From Micropterix aruncella (Eukaryota > Arthropoda > Insecta > Lepidoptera > Micropterigidae), in NCBI GenBank assembly GCA_944548615.1, contig OX155951.1:41211964-41275963 (forward strand): a DNA stretch of 64,000 bases. The letters run 5' to 3'. Shown here piece by piece: positions 12,233 to 22,983 of this stretch; positions within the stretch are counted from its first letter, which is position 1; every line of letters begins with the position of its first letter. Under the pieces are notes generated by a model. It did no database searches. It saw only the letters and a program-made list of their open reading frames with translations, and was not told the origin of the DNA. The position numbers and the translations under genes were made by a program.

Positions 12233-12319
12233 CTCCGAGATTAATGAATAATTTAGGAAAACATTTTGATATTTCACGACTGATACAGGTGGTTTAATAT
12301 ACCGCATTCAGTGGTTTAT

Positions 12320-12790
12320 TAGTAAAAGAAGAGCGTAACTAAATGTATCCTCAGGCCATTTAAAGATAAAAATAGCGACTCACATAACTTACACACAACA
12401 TACATAACATACACATAACATACACAACATACACAACATACACGCAACTTACACACTCTCAAATCTCTGACAATATTATTTTTCAATATATATATATATA
12501 TACTAGAGTTAATTTAGTTATATATTTTTTATTTGGATTTATAATTATTTTCGACTACTTTTATTATTTAATAATTATTTCTTTTTTATATTTTACTACA
12601 GCAATTTCGTAACAATTTTGATCTTAATTATGAAACCAATATATTAGAAAACGTCTAATCATAAAAATACATCTTAAATTGCTTTTACTTATATGAAGTT
12701 TGTGTCTTTTTGGAACAGGCGCTGCCTGTTCAGAATCATTTTTTTTTAATTATTACTATGTATTTCCTGAATAAATAAAATAAAAATATA
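12320..12790 (+). mobile_element. LINE-type 3' untranslated end (family J copy 1)
   Basis: The segment contains GTATCCTCAGGCCATTT, an ACATAC/ACACAACATAC-rich stretch (12380-12460), a GTGTCTTTTTGGAACAGGCGCTGC block and an AATAAA-rich end (12768-12790). The same blocks in the same order occur inverted at 17110-17524, and the last part recurs at 32235-32345. No RT coding is recognisable. I infer a non-LTR retrotransposon 3' end from the A-rich terminus and the nested truncations. Confidence 0.6.
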
Positions 12791-13900
12791 TTATAAAAAG
12801 GCACCTATTCTTAATTGAGTTTAAAATAAATATTTACTTTGTGTTGTTATTTTTTGTGTTCTCTCCTGCCACTACTTACAATTGTCAAATTGTGTCGACA
12901 GTTTAGCACCACGTATTTCCTATTTTCAACTCTCGATGGAAGCAACCAGTTCACAGTTACATAGGTGTTATAAAAAGTCACTTGTTTTAAAACCGTTAGC
13001 CCCCTTTTTGGTTTTACTCCGTGGGCGGCTAAAGACTCCCGAGTCGCGTTCAAGTTGAAATTCGCACACGAGTGCAACGCCCACCTTTTCTCGTATACTG
13101 TTAATTCAGCTCAATGTATCATACGATATTAATAATTTCCTCTTTATCTCGACCGTTCATCGCGCATGCATAACAACTCCTAAAAGACGGGCGCGAGTCG
13201 TTTGCATATCCGATTTTTATTGTTCTCAGCTCCGCGGCGAAGGCGCGGTGTGCCCACCATTGCGATCGCTGTGTTAAAAGCGACCTTCGCTTTGATTTGA
13301 TGCGGTGTATTTATTGCGATTGGGCAAGGCGGAGTGACATCAAATTCCGGCACGCGTCAATCAAGGTGTGCGATGGGTAGACAATGGTAATAAGCGCCAA
13401 CGTCCTGGAAAAAAATATCGAAAAATTTGCCAAAAAATTACAAATATCTATCTAGAAATAACACGACTTTGCCAATACCAAGAATACCACAAGGCAATTT
13501 TCTTTTCCAAAAATCCTTGAGTTTTAAGACTTGTTTATTATGCAATAAAATAAATTGAAATAAATAAAAAAATAAAAATAAGGTAATTATAGTGGCTAAT
13601 TCCCAGCTCGCATATTAAAGCTGTTAAGTGGTGTCTCTCTTAGTTTCATACCGATTTGTTTTTCTTTAAAAACTGTATGAAATACTATTAGTATGAATTA
13701 CCAATCAGAAGTATTTCATACTTCTTTTGCAGCCAGACTTCAATAGAGTTGCAGGTAATGTACGATTTCTGATTTTTGAAAGTTCTTATTGCGTAGCTGT
13801 GTAGGTATATTTGTTAGAGTGTACTGTGTCAATAAAATTGCAAGTTTGTGGTTGATTACCTCTAATTTTGCTCAGATTAACTCGTCGCTAATGTTGTATG
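12791..13900. other. no gene recognised
   Basis: AT-rich, with a GC-richer block at about 13000-13340. No domain, splice-supported exon or repeat partner was identified. Confidence 0.5.
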
Positions 13901-14592
13901 AAGGTTGCGGAGAAAACCGATCAATGTATTTTTTGTGAAAATGTGATACTACTGCCACCTTGTGGCTTATGGCTTGTTCTCAAACGCATCGAAGCGTAAA
14001 TCGATTTTTGAAAGAAAGATCATAGAGTGATCTTAAATGAAGGTAGAAGAAAACGTGTGACGGGAAAGAATGATTATAGTGGGGTATGTTGATCACCCTG
14101 CGGTTGATACTGAGGAGGAATTGTGATGTGAATTACTGATCAAGGCCATTGACTTTTCCAGGTTTTTTTAAGGTATAAGTAAACTAAAATGTATTTTTAG
14201 TAGAAACTCAAATATTCCTATTGTTATATTAAAGAAAAATCTTACATTAATGTAAGATATCGCATTAGCGATGAGTCCGCCATTTGTGCATAAATTGTTT
14301 TTTTTATAAAACCAGTGTAATATTTATTAAGTATTGTTTTTATAGAACAACAAAGTTATTCTATTCTATTCTATTCTATATTATAGTTTTCGCTTTTTTT
14401 CCTAGGTGTAATTAAGTAAAATATATTTTTGTTTTCAGAAAGTCAAATATATTACAAAATTACAGACAAAATATATTTTTTTCTCGCCCAAACCCAGCTA
14501 AAATGTTATTTTTTAGGTTAGTTAATGTTAATAATGGAATTACCAAAATATTCAAAAATTTCGGTATTGATCATTAATCCCTGTAACCCTTT
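13901..14592 (+). mobile_element. family H TIR element, copy 1
   Basis: Collinear with 41632-42170 in the same orientation. Shared blocks include GTAGAAGAAAACGTGT(G/T)ACGGGAAAGAATGAT and a TTTTTTTCTC(G/A)C(C/T)CAAACCC segment. The ends are imperfect inverted repeats (AAGG-TT-CGG-GAAAA-CGATCAAT at the left, ATTGATCATTAATCCCTGTAACCCTT at the right). No transposase frame is present, so it is a non-autonomous DNA transposon candidate. Copy 1 is longer because a retroposon tail lies inside it and the AT-rich segment around it is duplicated. Confidence 0.6.
14241..14380 (+). mobile_element. short LINE 3' tail nested in family H
   Basis: The sequence CGCATTAGCGATGAGTCCGCC, a T-rich spacer and a terminal (TTCTA)n array (14357-14380) look like a LINE 3' end with its simple-repeat tail. 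It interrupts the alignment of the two family H copies, so it inserted after copy 1. It starts with the palindrome CTTACATTAATGTAAG. Confidence 0.5.
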
Positions 14593-15089
14593 ATATAATA
14601 TAAATAAATAAATAAAATATCGACCTACTGTTTCACCTATGATATCAAACATGAAAGTTATTACAATTAATATTCAATAAAGTATTCTGCATCGAATATA
14701 CCTAGTATATTTCTCGTTAATAATGTTAGATATCAATATCCTTAATGGATAGATATTCTTATCTTACTCGACGATTTTTTTATCGCGCTATCTTGCTTAT
14801 TCTATACACATGCAAGACATTTAAAAAGACATATTCCCCTTGTTGTTTGTACTATAATCGCTATTCTAATATTTATATCGTGACATAATTATCGAAATTG
14901 ATATAATCGTTCGTAATTTCGTCGGTATTATCGACCATTAGGTACTTACCGCGATGGCCGTTTAAAAAAACAGCCGACTTAACGAGTTATCTCGCAATGA
15001 ATGTGTTTTTTGTGTTTAATTTGATTGTTGACCCCTACATAACTCCTGACCATAACTCTTAAACCCTGCAGCAAATCAGAAACCATTCG
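14593..15089. other. no gene recognised
   Basis: Strongly AT-rich sequence with many TATC/GATA words. Nothing coding seen. Confidence 0.5.
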
Positions 15090-15520
15090 CCATATTCAAC
15101 AAGAAACTAGTAGTAAGCTGAAACGTGTAAGTACTGTTCAAAACGCTAGGTTTGAAAAATCGTAGAAATCTACAGATCCATGTTAGACCATGCGCTCAAC
15201 AATCGCACCTCATCTCATCTGAAGAATAGTCGCCCTGCTAGGAATTCATGGTGTCTTATTCCAGTCAACTCAGAATTTATTGGCGTCCTAAGCCATAATA
15301 GTTCTTTATATTCTTACTCTTTCTTTGTCCATGCAGCTTGGTTATGGAACTAGCTCCCTCCAAACATCTAAGAAGTTCTATCGCTCTCTAGGTTTATGTT
15401 TCTTCTGAAAAAGTATTTCCTCTCTCGCTTAGTGTAGACCTTTTACCCTTCTCATCCTTATTTCCCTTTGTCTGTGACTTAGTACTATTTTGTTTTGTAT
15501 TTAATCTTTATAAAATTCAG
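15090..15520 (+). pseudogene. decayed LINE reverse-transcriptase C-terminal tail
   Basis: Around 15320-15425 the translation reads SFFVHAAWLWN-stop-LPPNI-stop-EVLSLSRF and then a KKYFL-like end. This matches the F-SxxVHxARLWNxLPxxIR ... SxxxFKxxLKxYxL signature at the end of the RT frame at 29540-29842 (minus). At least two stops interrupt it. The upstream part is too decayed to read. It is a 5'-truncated LINE relic of the CR1/jockey-like group, oriented plus. Confidence 0.6.
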
Positions 15521-15983
15521 CTGCGTATGTTTGTGAAAGTCTCGAAAAGTAGTTTGTCGTTTGACTTGAATTTTTCACACAACATTGCATTCGAAAACGC
15601 GCGACAAAAGTTTTCCCGCACCGATGGAATCTTCGGTTCGCTTCGACATCGATGCGTTTCCTATTCATTTCATATCAGGACTGAGCCACAGCGATGCGTG
15701 GCCGGGTTTAGCTAGTGTAAGTTAAAAATCAATTTCAATATGTTTGAACAACCCGGCCACTCTCCAATAAAACTATGGTGGTCTGTGAGAGATTGGCTTA
15801 GTGCGATAAGCCCATCATTGTTCAAGATACTTGTTCAGTAAAGTTTTATTATTAACCATTCCTATTCGCAGTTTCATACAGTCTGAATTCATGTAAATTC
15901 TGTCTGCCCGAAATAAACCGCCACGTCACCGGAAAGCCCGCGTGTTTTCGCGGCTCTTTTCCTGTTAACTCTCGCCACTCTTC
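15521..15983. other. no gene recognised
   Basis: Unassigned. A 62-codon frame at 15527-15715 has no recognised motif. Confidence 0.5.
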
Positions 15984-16120
15984 TTATTATTTATTTATTT
16001 ACTAAGGAAACATACAGCACTACAAAGAATAATACAGTTACATTAGTATAGCCGATGAATGCGCACAGTGCCTACAGAAAGGGATGGGAAAAAGGAAAAG
16101 AAAGGAAAGGGTGACGTGTT
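15984..16120 (-). mobile_element. possible LINE 3' tail (AAATAAA-type)
   Basis: The plus strand reads TTATTTATTTATTTACTAAG then GAAACATACAGCACT, the reverse of an A-rich LINE terminus. TTTATTTAAAAAGAAACATACAGCA at about 27945 is a similar junction. The match is short, so the identification is tentative. Confidence 0.35.
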
Positions 16121-16420
16121 GATTATATATTTTTTCCAAAGACAATTCTACTTATATCATACATAGACAGTTCTTTTTAATAATCATATACCATATATGA
16201 AATCAAGTTTCCCAAATTAAAAACTAAACGAATGAATAAATTGTCAATAAAATGAATATGTTTAATACAAATTAAAATAATAAAGTAATGAATATGTCAA
16301 AAATAGAATAAAATTATACATTCGATTACCTAAAACATATGTATATATCCAATTTTTCAATGTATTTGTCGCATTGTCGGAAAGTTTATGTAGATGGCCT
16401 CCTTAAATTTAGTGTCATTA
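16121..16420. other. no gene recognised
   Basis: AT-rich sequence without a feature that I can support. Confidence 0.5.
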
Positions 16421-16604
16421 AAGGCTGATTTACATTGATCCAGTATCTGTGCTGGATCGGAATAGACGGTCGGTCTAATCCGATCCATCACTGGATACTG
16501 GACGCTGAACTAGACAGAAACGTTTTTACTTTGATACAGTGATGATCCAGCGAGGGAATCTAGTGACGCTGTGTCCAGCTACTGAAACAATGTAAATCAG
16601 CCTT
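16421..16604. mobile_element. 184-bp MITE with 17-bp perfect TIRs
   Basis: The terminal inverted repeats are AAGGCTGATTTACATTG (16421-16437) and its exact complement at 16588-16604. The interior contains further palindromic words (CCAGTATC ... GATACTGG), so it can fold extensively. It has no coding capacity. I could not find a clear target-site duplication, so the superfamily stays open. Confidence 0.8.
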
Positions 16605-17109
16605 CATGTTGAACGAGTCGATATTCTGGAATCGATTATTGTAAGTAGACATAAAGCAATATGTAATGGAATTTTGGGCATACCTAGTACAGACGCGAAG
16701 GAATTCGAACGTACGAGGAGATCGTACGAATGACAGGTTTTCTGTAAAATTCGGGTTGTCCACGTTGTTGTGGATAATTTTATGTAATAGTACAATATCC
16801 GCTGAGGTACGGCGATTCTCCGATGAAGTAATTAATATTAAATTGACTCACTCCGACCTCGTACGTTTCCAGTCCCAAGCATTGACTGTAGTTGAGTTGT
16901 CTCATAAAACGTTTTTAGACGCTTTCTAATCTCTTCTTTTGTAAGTGGTATTGCGGACTCCAGATCTGAGATGCAAACTTTAACACGCTGCGAATGTATG
17001 CAAAATACAGGATTTAATGGGATTATATTCATTCTATTCATATATACTTCATATATTCATTGTTTATTTTTACATTAATCTTCATACATTCAGAGTTTAT
17101 ATTGATATA
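16605..17109. other. no gene recognised
   Basis: Overlapping 60-90-codon frames occur on both strands at 16560-17041 without any recognised motif, probably chance. Confidence 0.5.
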
Positions 17110-17524
17110 TTCATTCATTTCATTTATTCAAGAAAATATATAATAAATATTTGAACAGAATGATTATGCATCACTCCTATCTAGGGTAGTGCTTGTTCCA
17201 AGGAAGACACCAATTTTATATAAAATATATTTTTTTTTATTTAAATTTATGATCCAAAAATTTTCTACTGTATTGGTTATTGTTATAGCAAAATTAAAAA
17301 AATAATCAAAATAACCGTTAAAAAATCAAAATAATCATTCAGTAATAAAATCTCTTTTATACATATAGGTAATTTATGTTGTCACAGATGTGAGGATGTG
17401 TAAAATATGTGTATATGTTATGTTGTGTAAATGATGTATGTTATGTGTGTAAATTATGCGTTGCATTTTTTTGAAATGTCATGAGGATACAATCAGTTTC
17501 CGTTCTTCCTTAACTAAATTATGA
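17110..17524 (-). mobile_element. LINE-type 3' untranslated end (family J copy 2)
   Basis: Minus-strand copy of 12320-12790. It starts with AAGGAAGAACGGAAACTG and GTATCCTCATGACATTT at the right and passes through an ACATAC-rich part. The GGTGTCTTCCTTGGAACAAG block is at about 17185-17205, and the copy ends in AATAAATGAAATGAATGAA. It is better preserved in its GGTGTCTTCC block than copy 1. Confidence 0.6.
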
Positions 17525-18615
17525 TTTATAAATAAAGTGAAATGGTAAAATCATTCGAGTGGACTGCCAGCGTCGACCTTTAACCTTGTTAAAAACCGGC
17601 GCTGAAAATGGTTCTTCTAAATAAGTAAAAAGTTATTAACATAAATTTGATAAAAAGTGTATCATGTTTGATGACGCCACAAGCCCGTATCGTTATCGTA
17701 TCGTACCGCAAATCGACATATTTCCCATATACATAGGCGCTCGTAGCCGAACGGAGCGTTGCGTCATACCCTGAGTTGTATTATACGGCCGAATTGTGGT
17801 GTCAGCGCGAGTTATCGGCGTCAATTTGCACATCTCTCGAATGTTATATTAGAGCCAAGGCTATCGGTTGAATGTTTATTGCAGCGTGTGTCGCACGTCG
17901 TCGTGCAGGATAGGTGGCGAACGCGTCAGCAGGCCGGATCCACGGATGCGCGAGCTGGAAAATTGAGCTCATGTGACGTTTAAGGTCATGTGTGTTAGCG
18001 CCATTGCTGTAGAAAATAATAGACACTATTGTTTTCTTAATCCAGAATAAGCCGTCGTTAAAACGCGCCCAAAAAGTTTGATATTTTTCTATTTTGCCTG
18101 CGAGAGCGCATGAAATGATTGTGCGTATTTCGAGTTTGGCTAAATAATAAAGTTTACTAATATATTGACATGGTAGAAAAGGAAATATGTACTAAGATTA
18201 CCAGATCGAGATATGTAACGACGGATACACCTGCTGGGTTAACCCTAGAAACACGGCCTACGTTAAGGAATTATATTATATCTTCTTTTATTGCATTCAT
18301 GCAGCTACGTATCCAGTTACCTTTCTAGGTTGCCAGTCAATATTGTGTGGCATAAGGATGCTGTGTTCGGTGTTACGATGTGTTGTGGTTTATGGCCTAA
18401 GATATGGATGTTGTGGTTCTAGGGTTAGTAAAGAAAAATCTGCCATCAAGGATGAGACGGTTATGGCATATATAAACCACTACAATTTAAATATTGTGTA
18501 TTTGAAATCAGCTAGCAAAACGTTCGCGCCTGTCCGTTATTCGAAAAAGAGCGCCATGTCCAAATAAAGCATTGTTTGCTTCGTTCTTAGTGTCGATTCG
18601 CCTTGTAGGAAGGCA
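17525..18615. other. no gene recognised
   Basis: Contains a GC-richer block at about 17680-17990 with mixed frames on both strands and no recognised motif. Confidence 0.5.
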
Positions 18616-18669
18616 TTACGTCACGGCTGAGCTACTCCGGTGTATAAATAGCGCGAGTTTAACAGTCAG
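18616..18669 (+). promoter_or_regulatory. candidate RNA polymerase II core promoter
   Basis: TTACGTCA (18616-18623, a CRE/AP-1-type site) is followed by TATAAATAG (18643-18651) and a TCAG Inr-like motif at 18666-18669. The TATA box starts about 25 bp before the Inr adenine, slightly short of the usual 30. The first ATG downstream is at 18683 and opens a 73-codon arginine/proline-rich frame ending at 18901. The order of parts is right for a promoter, but each motif is short and could occur by chance. Confidence 0.28.
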
Positions 18670-19134
18670 CCGTTATCAGGGAATGCACGGCCCCGGCCGT
18701 CGGCGAAGCGGCCGCCCACGCGATCCCGAGTCCCGGTGGCCTGGATGCGCTTTACCAACCCTAACCCCTCGCACCTGTCACTTGACCGATTTTACAATCG
18801 AGTGGCTGAGTGACATCCGGTATACTACTGCGCGGCCTAGCGAATCGATCGCGTGCGCTATTTTGGCTGCGTCTCTGCGATACAGTAGAGCTTTGCGATA
18901 GCGACATACCGAAACTAATGAAAGGTCGGTGGTTTTCGCACATCCTAAACCGCCTTACAGAATTCAGCATACCTCAGAGGATGAATCCTTTTGAATATCG
19001 GCATTCCGCGATTCAGTCGACGAGCCTTGTTTAAGACCCGTGACGTCTTTCGCTGGGTAATTGCCATTTAGCGGGGCTTCGTGTGATCCGGGCCCATTGA
19101 CATGGCTTTCTGGGTATGGCGTCGCGGGGATATA
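18670..19134. other. GC-rich block without recognised gene
   Basis: GC-rich and CpG-rich from about 18680 to 18860. Competing open frames exist on both strands. None shows a domain. Confidence 0.45.
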
Positions 19135-19178
19135 CCTCGCAAGATACCTGCGCGCTCTGCGGCAGGTATCTTGCGAGG
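19135..19178. repeat. perfect 16-bp inverted repeat (hairpin)
   Basis: CCTCGCAAGATACCTG (19135-19150) and its exact complement (19163-19178) enclose a 12-nt loop. It is GC-rich and would be a stable hairpin in RNA on either strand. It lies in a GC-rich unassigned block. Confidence 0.85.
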
Positions 19179-19597
19179 CGATCGACTATGGTGAACGTCG
19201 GCGTGTATATGCATACATGGCTGCTTCTGTGACGATGCGGCTGTGCTACTGTGCTGGCGGTCTGCGAATCTAGCAGACTGCGCGGGTGCGGCTTCCGGAC
19301 TTCTGGCGGCCTGGTTTGTGTCAGGCCACGACCTGACGGATGTGCTGATACGGCGAGGTTGAACGACGGTGCCACGTCGCACCCTTGATGCTTGTTTTGT
19401 TCAATTAACCATTTTGCCCACATTGAGTTATGATTGCGCAGCATTTTTGCAAGTAAATTCCTCATCGTTTCAGCAAGAAAAATCATTAACATTTTTTGAC
19501 AATTATCATGTCCAATATCCTGGAAACAACAAAAAAATCGTGCTTTGTTATCAAATATATTTGATTTTTGTTTAATTTAACTGACACATTCCTCACT
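19179..19597. other. no gene recognised
   Basis: GC-rich start grading into AT-rich sequence. Overlapping frames on both strands lack recognisable motifs. Confidence 0.45.
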
Positions 19598-19868
19598 TCA
19601 CGGCCTGGTGCATAGTGGCTAGGTGGTCTGATCTTACATTCTAAGGTTCCGGTTTCGATTCCCGGCTGGATCACCATTTTCCGTTGGAATATAATTAACG
19701 GAATTACATTTTAATTCTGTCGATCGAATGCAGTAACAAGACACACACTTACACATTTTACACGCACACATACATATAAACACTTCATAGTAGGGTCGGT
19801 TGTAAGTTATTGTCGTATGATAATAAACAGCCCCATTGTGAAATTTCACAATAAAGAATAGAAACAAA
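19598..19868 (+). mobile_element. tRNA-derived SINE (family S copy 1)
   Basis: A tRNA-like head carries a box A-like TAGTGGCTAGGTGG (19615-19628) and a box B-like GGTTTCGATTCCC (19651-19663). A body follows, ending CCATTGTGAAATTTCACAAT and AAAGAATAGAAAC. The body matches the inverted copy at 59341-59530 closely (GTCGATCGAATGCA, GTCGTATGATAATAAAC). Known biology: SINEs are Pol III transcripts mobilised by a LINE that recognises their 3' end. The last 60 bp resemble the 3' end of the LINE at 29312-30535, which suggests a partner. Confidence 0.8.
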
Positions 19869-20896
19869 CAAAAATACAAAACTTCTTCTGAAATCCTATA
19901 CATATAAAATTGTCCAATATGAGTATTGTTAACGAGTGCTTGTTTGTCCGATATTATCAACTGACTAATAACAGACCTATGACCGTGTGATGGTCATTTG
20001 GAATTAGTCGCCGTAGGCGCGCTCGGAAGTCGGCAGATACGCGGTCAGGTACAGAACTTCGGAATCTTTGGGTAAAAACGGAACCGCTTTGCCATGAATT
20101 GCCAGGTCGGAAATATTCTTATACCTAGCTAGGGAACGATAAATCGAAGGAAATATCGTATCTCAACAATAACAATTCCGTTTTTACCGAAAGTAGCGTG
20201 GAGAATCGCAACTTTGCCATAAATTGAAAGCTGAAGGCCTAATCTTGAAAACTAAAATTAAATTGTGCCGGGATAACCACCGTTGAAAATGACATCAATG
20301 AAGAAGTCACACTTTTCACAATATCTGCTTTCCACAAAATAATGTTATATTCAGCATATAATTCTGCGAGAAACAGTTACATTCAGAGAAAATTTTGTTT
20401 CGGCGAGCTATCGCAGAAGTTATGGACACTGACCTACTTTAATGCACTCTAATTTATAAAGTAGTTCCTTATGTGTCAACCAGTAGGCTTCTGTTGAAGA
20501 CAAAAAAGAGGACTTAGCATTTGTAAAGTCGGTCCTTTTATCGCCTTAGCCTTTGTAAAGTTAGCGTATCATTCTCGCTGTGTGCTTCGCACGCAACGTC
20601 CGCTAATGTGATCTAATTCGAGCCTCTTTCCGCCGCGCGCCGCGTTCCTCGCCTTGCGTGAAGTCACACCAATTCTCTTTCGAGTTTGTATTGAAATTGG
20701 GTTACGCCTAACCGTTAAAATCCTTGTTTACATCCAGAAAGAAACTGTTTGGTTGAAACGGCCCAAAAGAACCAAAAAGTGTCAACTGGGAGTTATAACA
20801 GCGTCAGGTCGCTCTGTCTACCATGGAGTGAACATAAAAGTACATGGAGTGAACAGGAGTAAGAGTCCTACGCGAGGCACTATGAAGAGAAACCAG
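19869..20896. other. no gene recognised
   Basis: Unassigned sequence. A GC-rich patch lies at about 20570-20660, and the 20654-20900 frame has no recognised motif. Confidence 0.5.
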
Positions 20897-21385
20897 CTCG
20901 TTGAGCTTGCTCCCTTACTACCAGATATGGACGGATTTCTCTATCCTCGGCTCCTACCTGACGTTTGTGCTAATTCAGTTCGAATTTATCGCTGACCGTG
21001 GCGCCTTTTGCCCGTTAAACTCACACGAGATCGGATGGCCAACGGATCGTTTCAAAAGGGGCTGACATCAGGTCAACACCAACCCCCCCGCTGCTTAGGA
21101 AACGTGCGATTCCAGATTCCCCTTTTATTCGTCGGAGTGCACAGTCGATTGGCTAACGCAGCACGATGCTCAAGCCGCCCAGCACCTGACGAGGTGTTCC
21201 CCCATATTGTAATATCCGATTCAACCTGACCACGACTGGGTTTACAGCCGCAGCAAGAGTTCACAGAGTCCTCTAGGTTAGTCTCTTTTCGAGGAGGCTA
21301 CCGAATGGGAGCTGATCCGTAAGTCGAGGCGACCTAAGGTAACAAACAGGACAAGCTGCTCGGAACCATTAGGTGCCTCCTGAAA
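20897..21385 (+). mobile_element. family A repeat, copy 2 (partial)
   Basis: It starts in the middle of the family A consensus (GCTCCCTTACTACCAGAT) and runs to the end (GGAACCATTAGGTGCCTCC). It shares GATCGGATGGCCAACGGATC, GGAAACGTGCGATTCCAGAT and GGATGGGAGCTG-type blocks with other copies. The minus-strand frame at 21264-21073 contains HRAALANRLCTPTNKRG, matching HRAAQANRLCSPTNNRG in copy 4. It is 5'-truncated relative to copy 1. Confidence 0.7.
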
Positions 21386-22189
21386 AGTGTCAGAAACAAC
21401 ATCCTTTGATCATACCAAACGAGTCAAGTACTTCCGCGTCTTCTAATATCTATTCTGAAACTGTTTTCTATGAATCGTCCGATTCTCCATTTTATTTGTT
21501 TGTTTCTTAGTTTTCTGAACGGTCAACAGTGCCAAGAATTTTAAATAGCACTTTGCACAAATAGCACTTTTAAATTCACAGTGACGACAGCGGGCCAACG
21601 CGCGACCGTCTTTCTCCTATTCTATTGTGCACTCATCACTTGACGCTGATGTTTGTCATCCTGCTCATATTTAGATTCTTCACGTAGGCCGACCCAAAAT
21701 ACTCGGGCAATGTGTAATTATAGTTTCGAATATTTTTTAAATATTTTCATTGGTTTTTCCGGCGTCGTCGGCGCCAATAGCGTAATGTACCCTATAAAAA
21801 CTAAAACTGTATGTTTGTTTATGTACATCGCCTGCCTATTCGATCGCTTACTACCATTGCAACCTTGACGCCGCCATCTTTTATGTGTTTTCATACGGCT
21901 GTAATTGTTTTCCTAGTGCAAATATTTGCACGATTCTTGAGATGGTGAGTTCTTTGCGCTGCGGCACAAGCTGTATGTTTATGTATGTTTCAAATAATTG
22001 CTTGTATGTGTTCTGTATGCTATTTATTCCGATAATTTAAAGCAGGCAGAATTAGTAAGCCTTTCTCTGTAACCGACACATCAGCCACTCTGTACTATCT
22101 ATACCTACGACGGTAGTATACTAGAATTCGTTTCCCCAATTATTTGTCTCACATTACGGCACGCGCGCAGTTATAAAAAGATACATTGC
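21386..22189. other. no gene recognised
   Basis: Nothing supported beyond TATG/TGTATGTTT-rich words near 21960-22020. Confidence 0.5.
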
Positions 22190-22586
22190 GGGTTGCAACA
22201 GCTACGGGCGAAATTGTCAACTCAGGGAGTTATGGCATTGTGTCTTTCTGTCTCTCGTGGACTGATCATTGACTTAGGGACAACACAGTCCACAGTCTAA
22301 CTACGCCACAAGTCTAGCACTGGGTCGTTAAGCCAGCAGCCCGACCTCACGACCTCACTACCAGATTTGAACGGATTAATCCATCATCCAGTCTGTTCAC
22401 CGATTCGAAGTTGCTTGCGCGGCCTCTACCTGATGTTAGCGGTAATTCAATTCGTATTTATCGCGTACCGTGGCGTCCTTTGCTCACCAATATCATTCGG
22501 AATCGGGTGGCCAACGGATTGTTTCAAAGGTGGCTGGGAATCTGGAAACGTACGTTTCCAGATTCCCCCGGCTATTCGCCGGAGAC
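22190..22586 (+). mobile_element. family A repeat, copy 5 (partial)
   Basis: It starts GGTTGCAACAGCTACGGGCG and continues through AACACAGTCCACAGTCTAAC, GCGCGGCCTCTACCTGATGT and GGGTGGCCAACGGATTGTTT, collinear with copies 1-3. It breaks off after TTCGCCGGAGAC. Its last part contains a 32-bp perfect palindrome not present in the other copies. Confidence 0.7.
22536..22567. repeat. 32-bp perfect palindrome inside family A
   Basis: GGGAATCTGGAAACGT (22536-22551) is followed immediately by its exact complement, with no loop. Other copies have only the right half here, preceded by a different segment. The left half therefore looks like a templated inverted duplication joined to a deletion. Confidence 0.9.
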
Positions 22587-22598
22587 GATAGAAGTTAA

Positions 22599-22786
22599 TA
22601 GCGCTGCACCACATCAACTTCTATACCACTCAACCGAGCGTCATGATTATTGGTGTACATAGACATTTGATCACGCATCATATTTGCCCTATTAACTGTA
22701 TTGTAGCCACTAGATGGTGCTGCAGCACATCAAATTCTATACCGCTCAACCGATTGCCAAGAAAATTGCTACACATAGGTATTTGA
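22599..22786 (+). repeat. family M short repeat, units 1 and 2
   Basis: Two roughly 75-bp units, 22599-22668 and 22709-22786, share GCGCTGCA-C-CATCAA, TTCTATACC-CTCAACCGA and a GTATTTGAG-type end. Unit 2 is preceded by CTAGATGGTGCTGCAG. Two further units lie at 22984 and 23748. Confidence 0.65.
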
Positions 22787-22794
22787 GAAGGATA

Positions 22795-22936
22795 ATTTAT
22801 TTATTTAACAATTAATTACTGTAAAACATTGTTTATGCTTACAAAAATAACAGGAACCGAATGGCTAAACCTTAATCTTTTGCTTATTTGATTCTGTCAC
22901 CCAACTGGGACTAACCCGTTCTAGGGGTGGACAGGA
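22795..22936 (-). mobile_element. LINE-type 3' tail
   Basis: An A-rich end (TTTATTTATTTAACAATTAA on the plus strand) is followed inward by a segment ending CCCAACTGGGACTAACCCGT and TCTAGGG. It parallels CCCAACTGGGATAAACCCGT and TCCAGGG at about 48160-48182 in the same orientation relative to its own TTATTTATTTA end. It lies directly after family M unit 2. No coding part is left. Confidence 0.5.
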
Positions 22937-22983
22937 TTTTTTTTCAGGAATGTTTTCGCGCTATGCGTTATGTTTCAACTCGC

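Noticed and set aside
12380..12460. CRISPR-like array of short ACATAC repeats
   Set aside because: Irregular microsatellite-like words without uniform spacers, in a eukaryotic LINE end.
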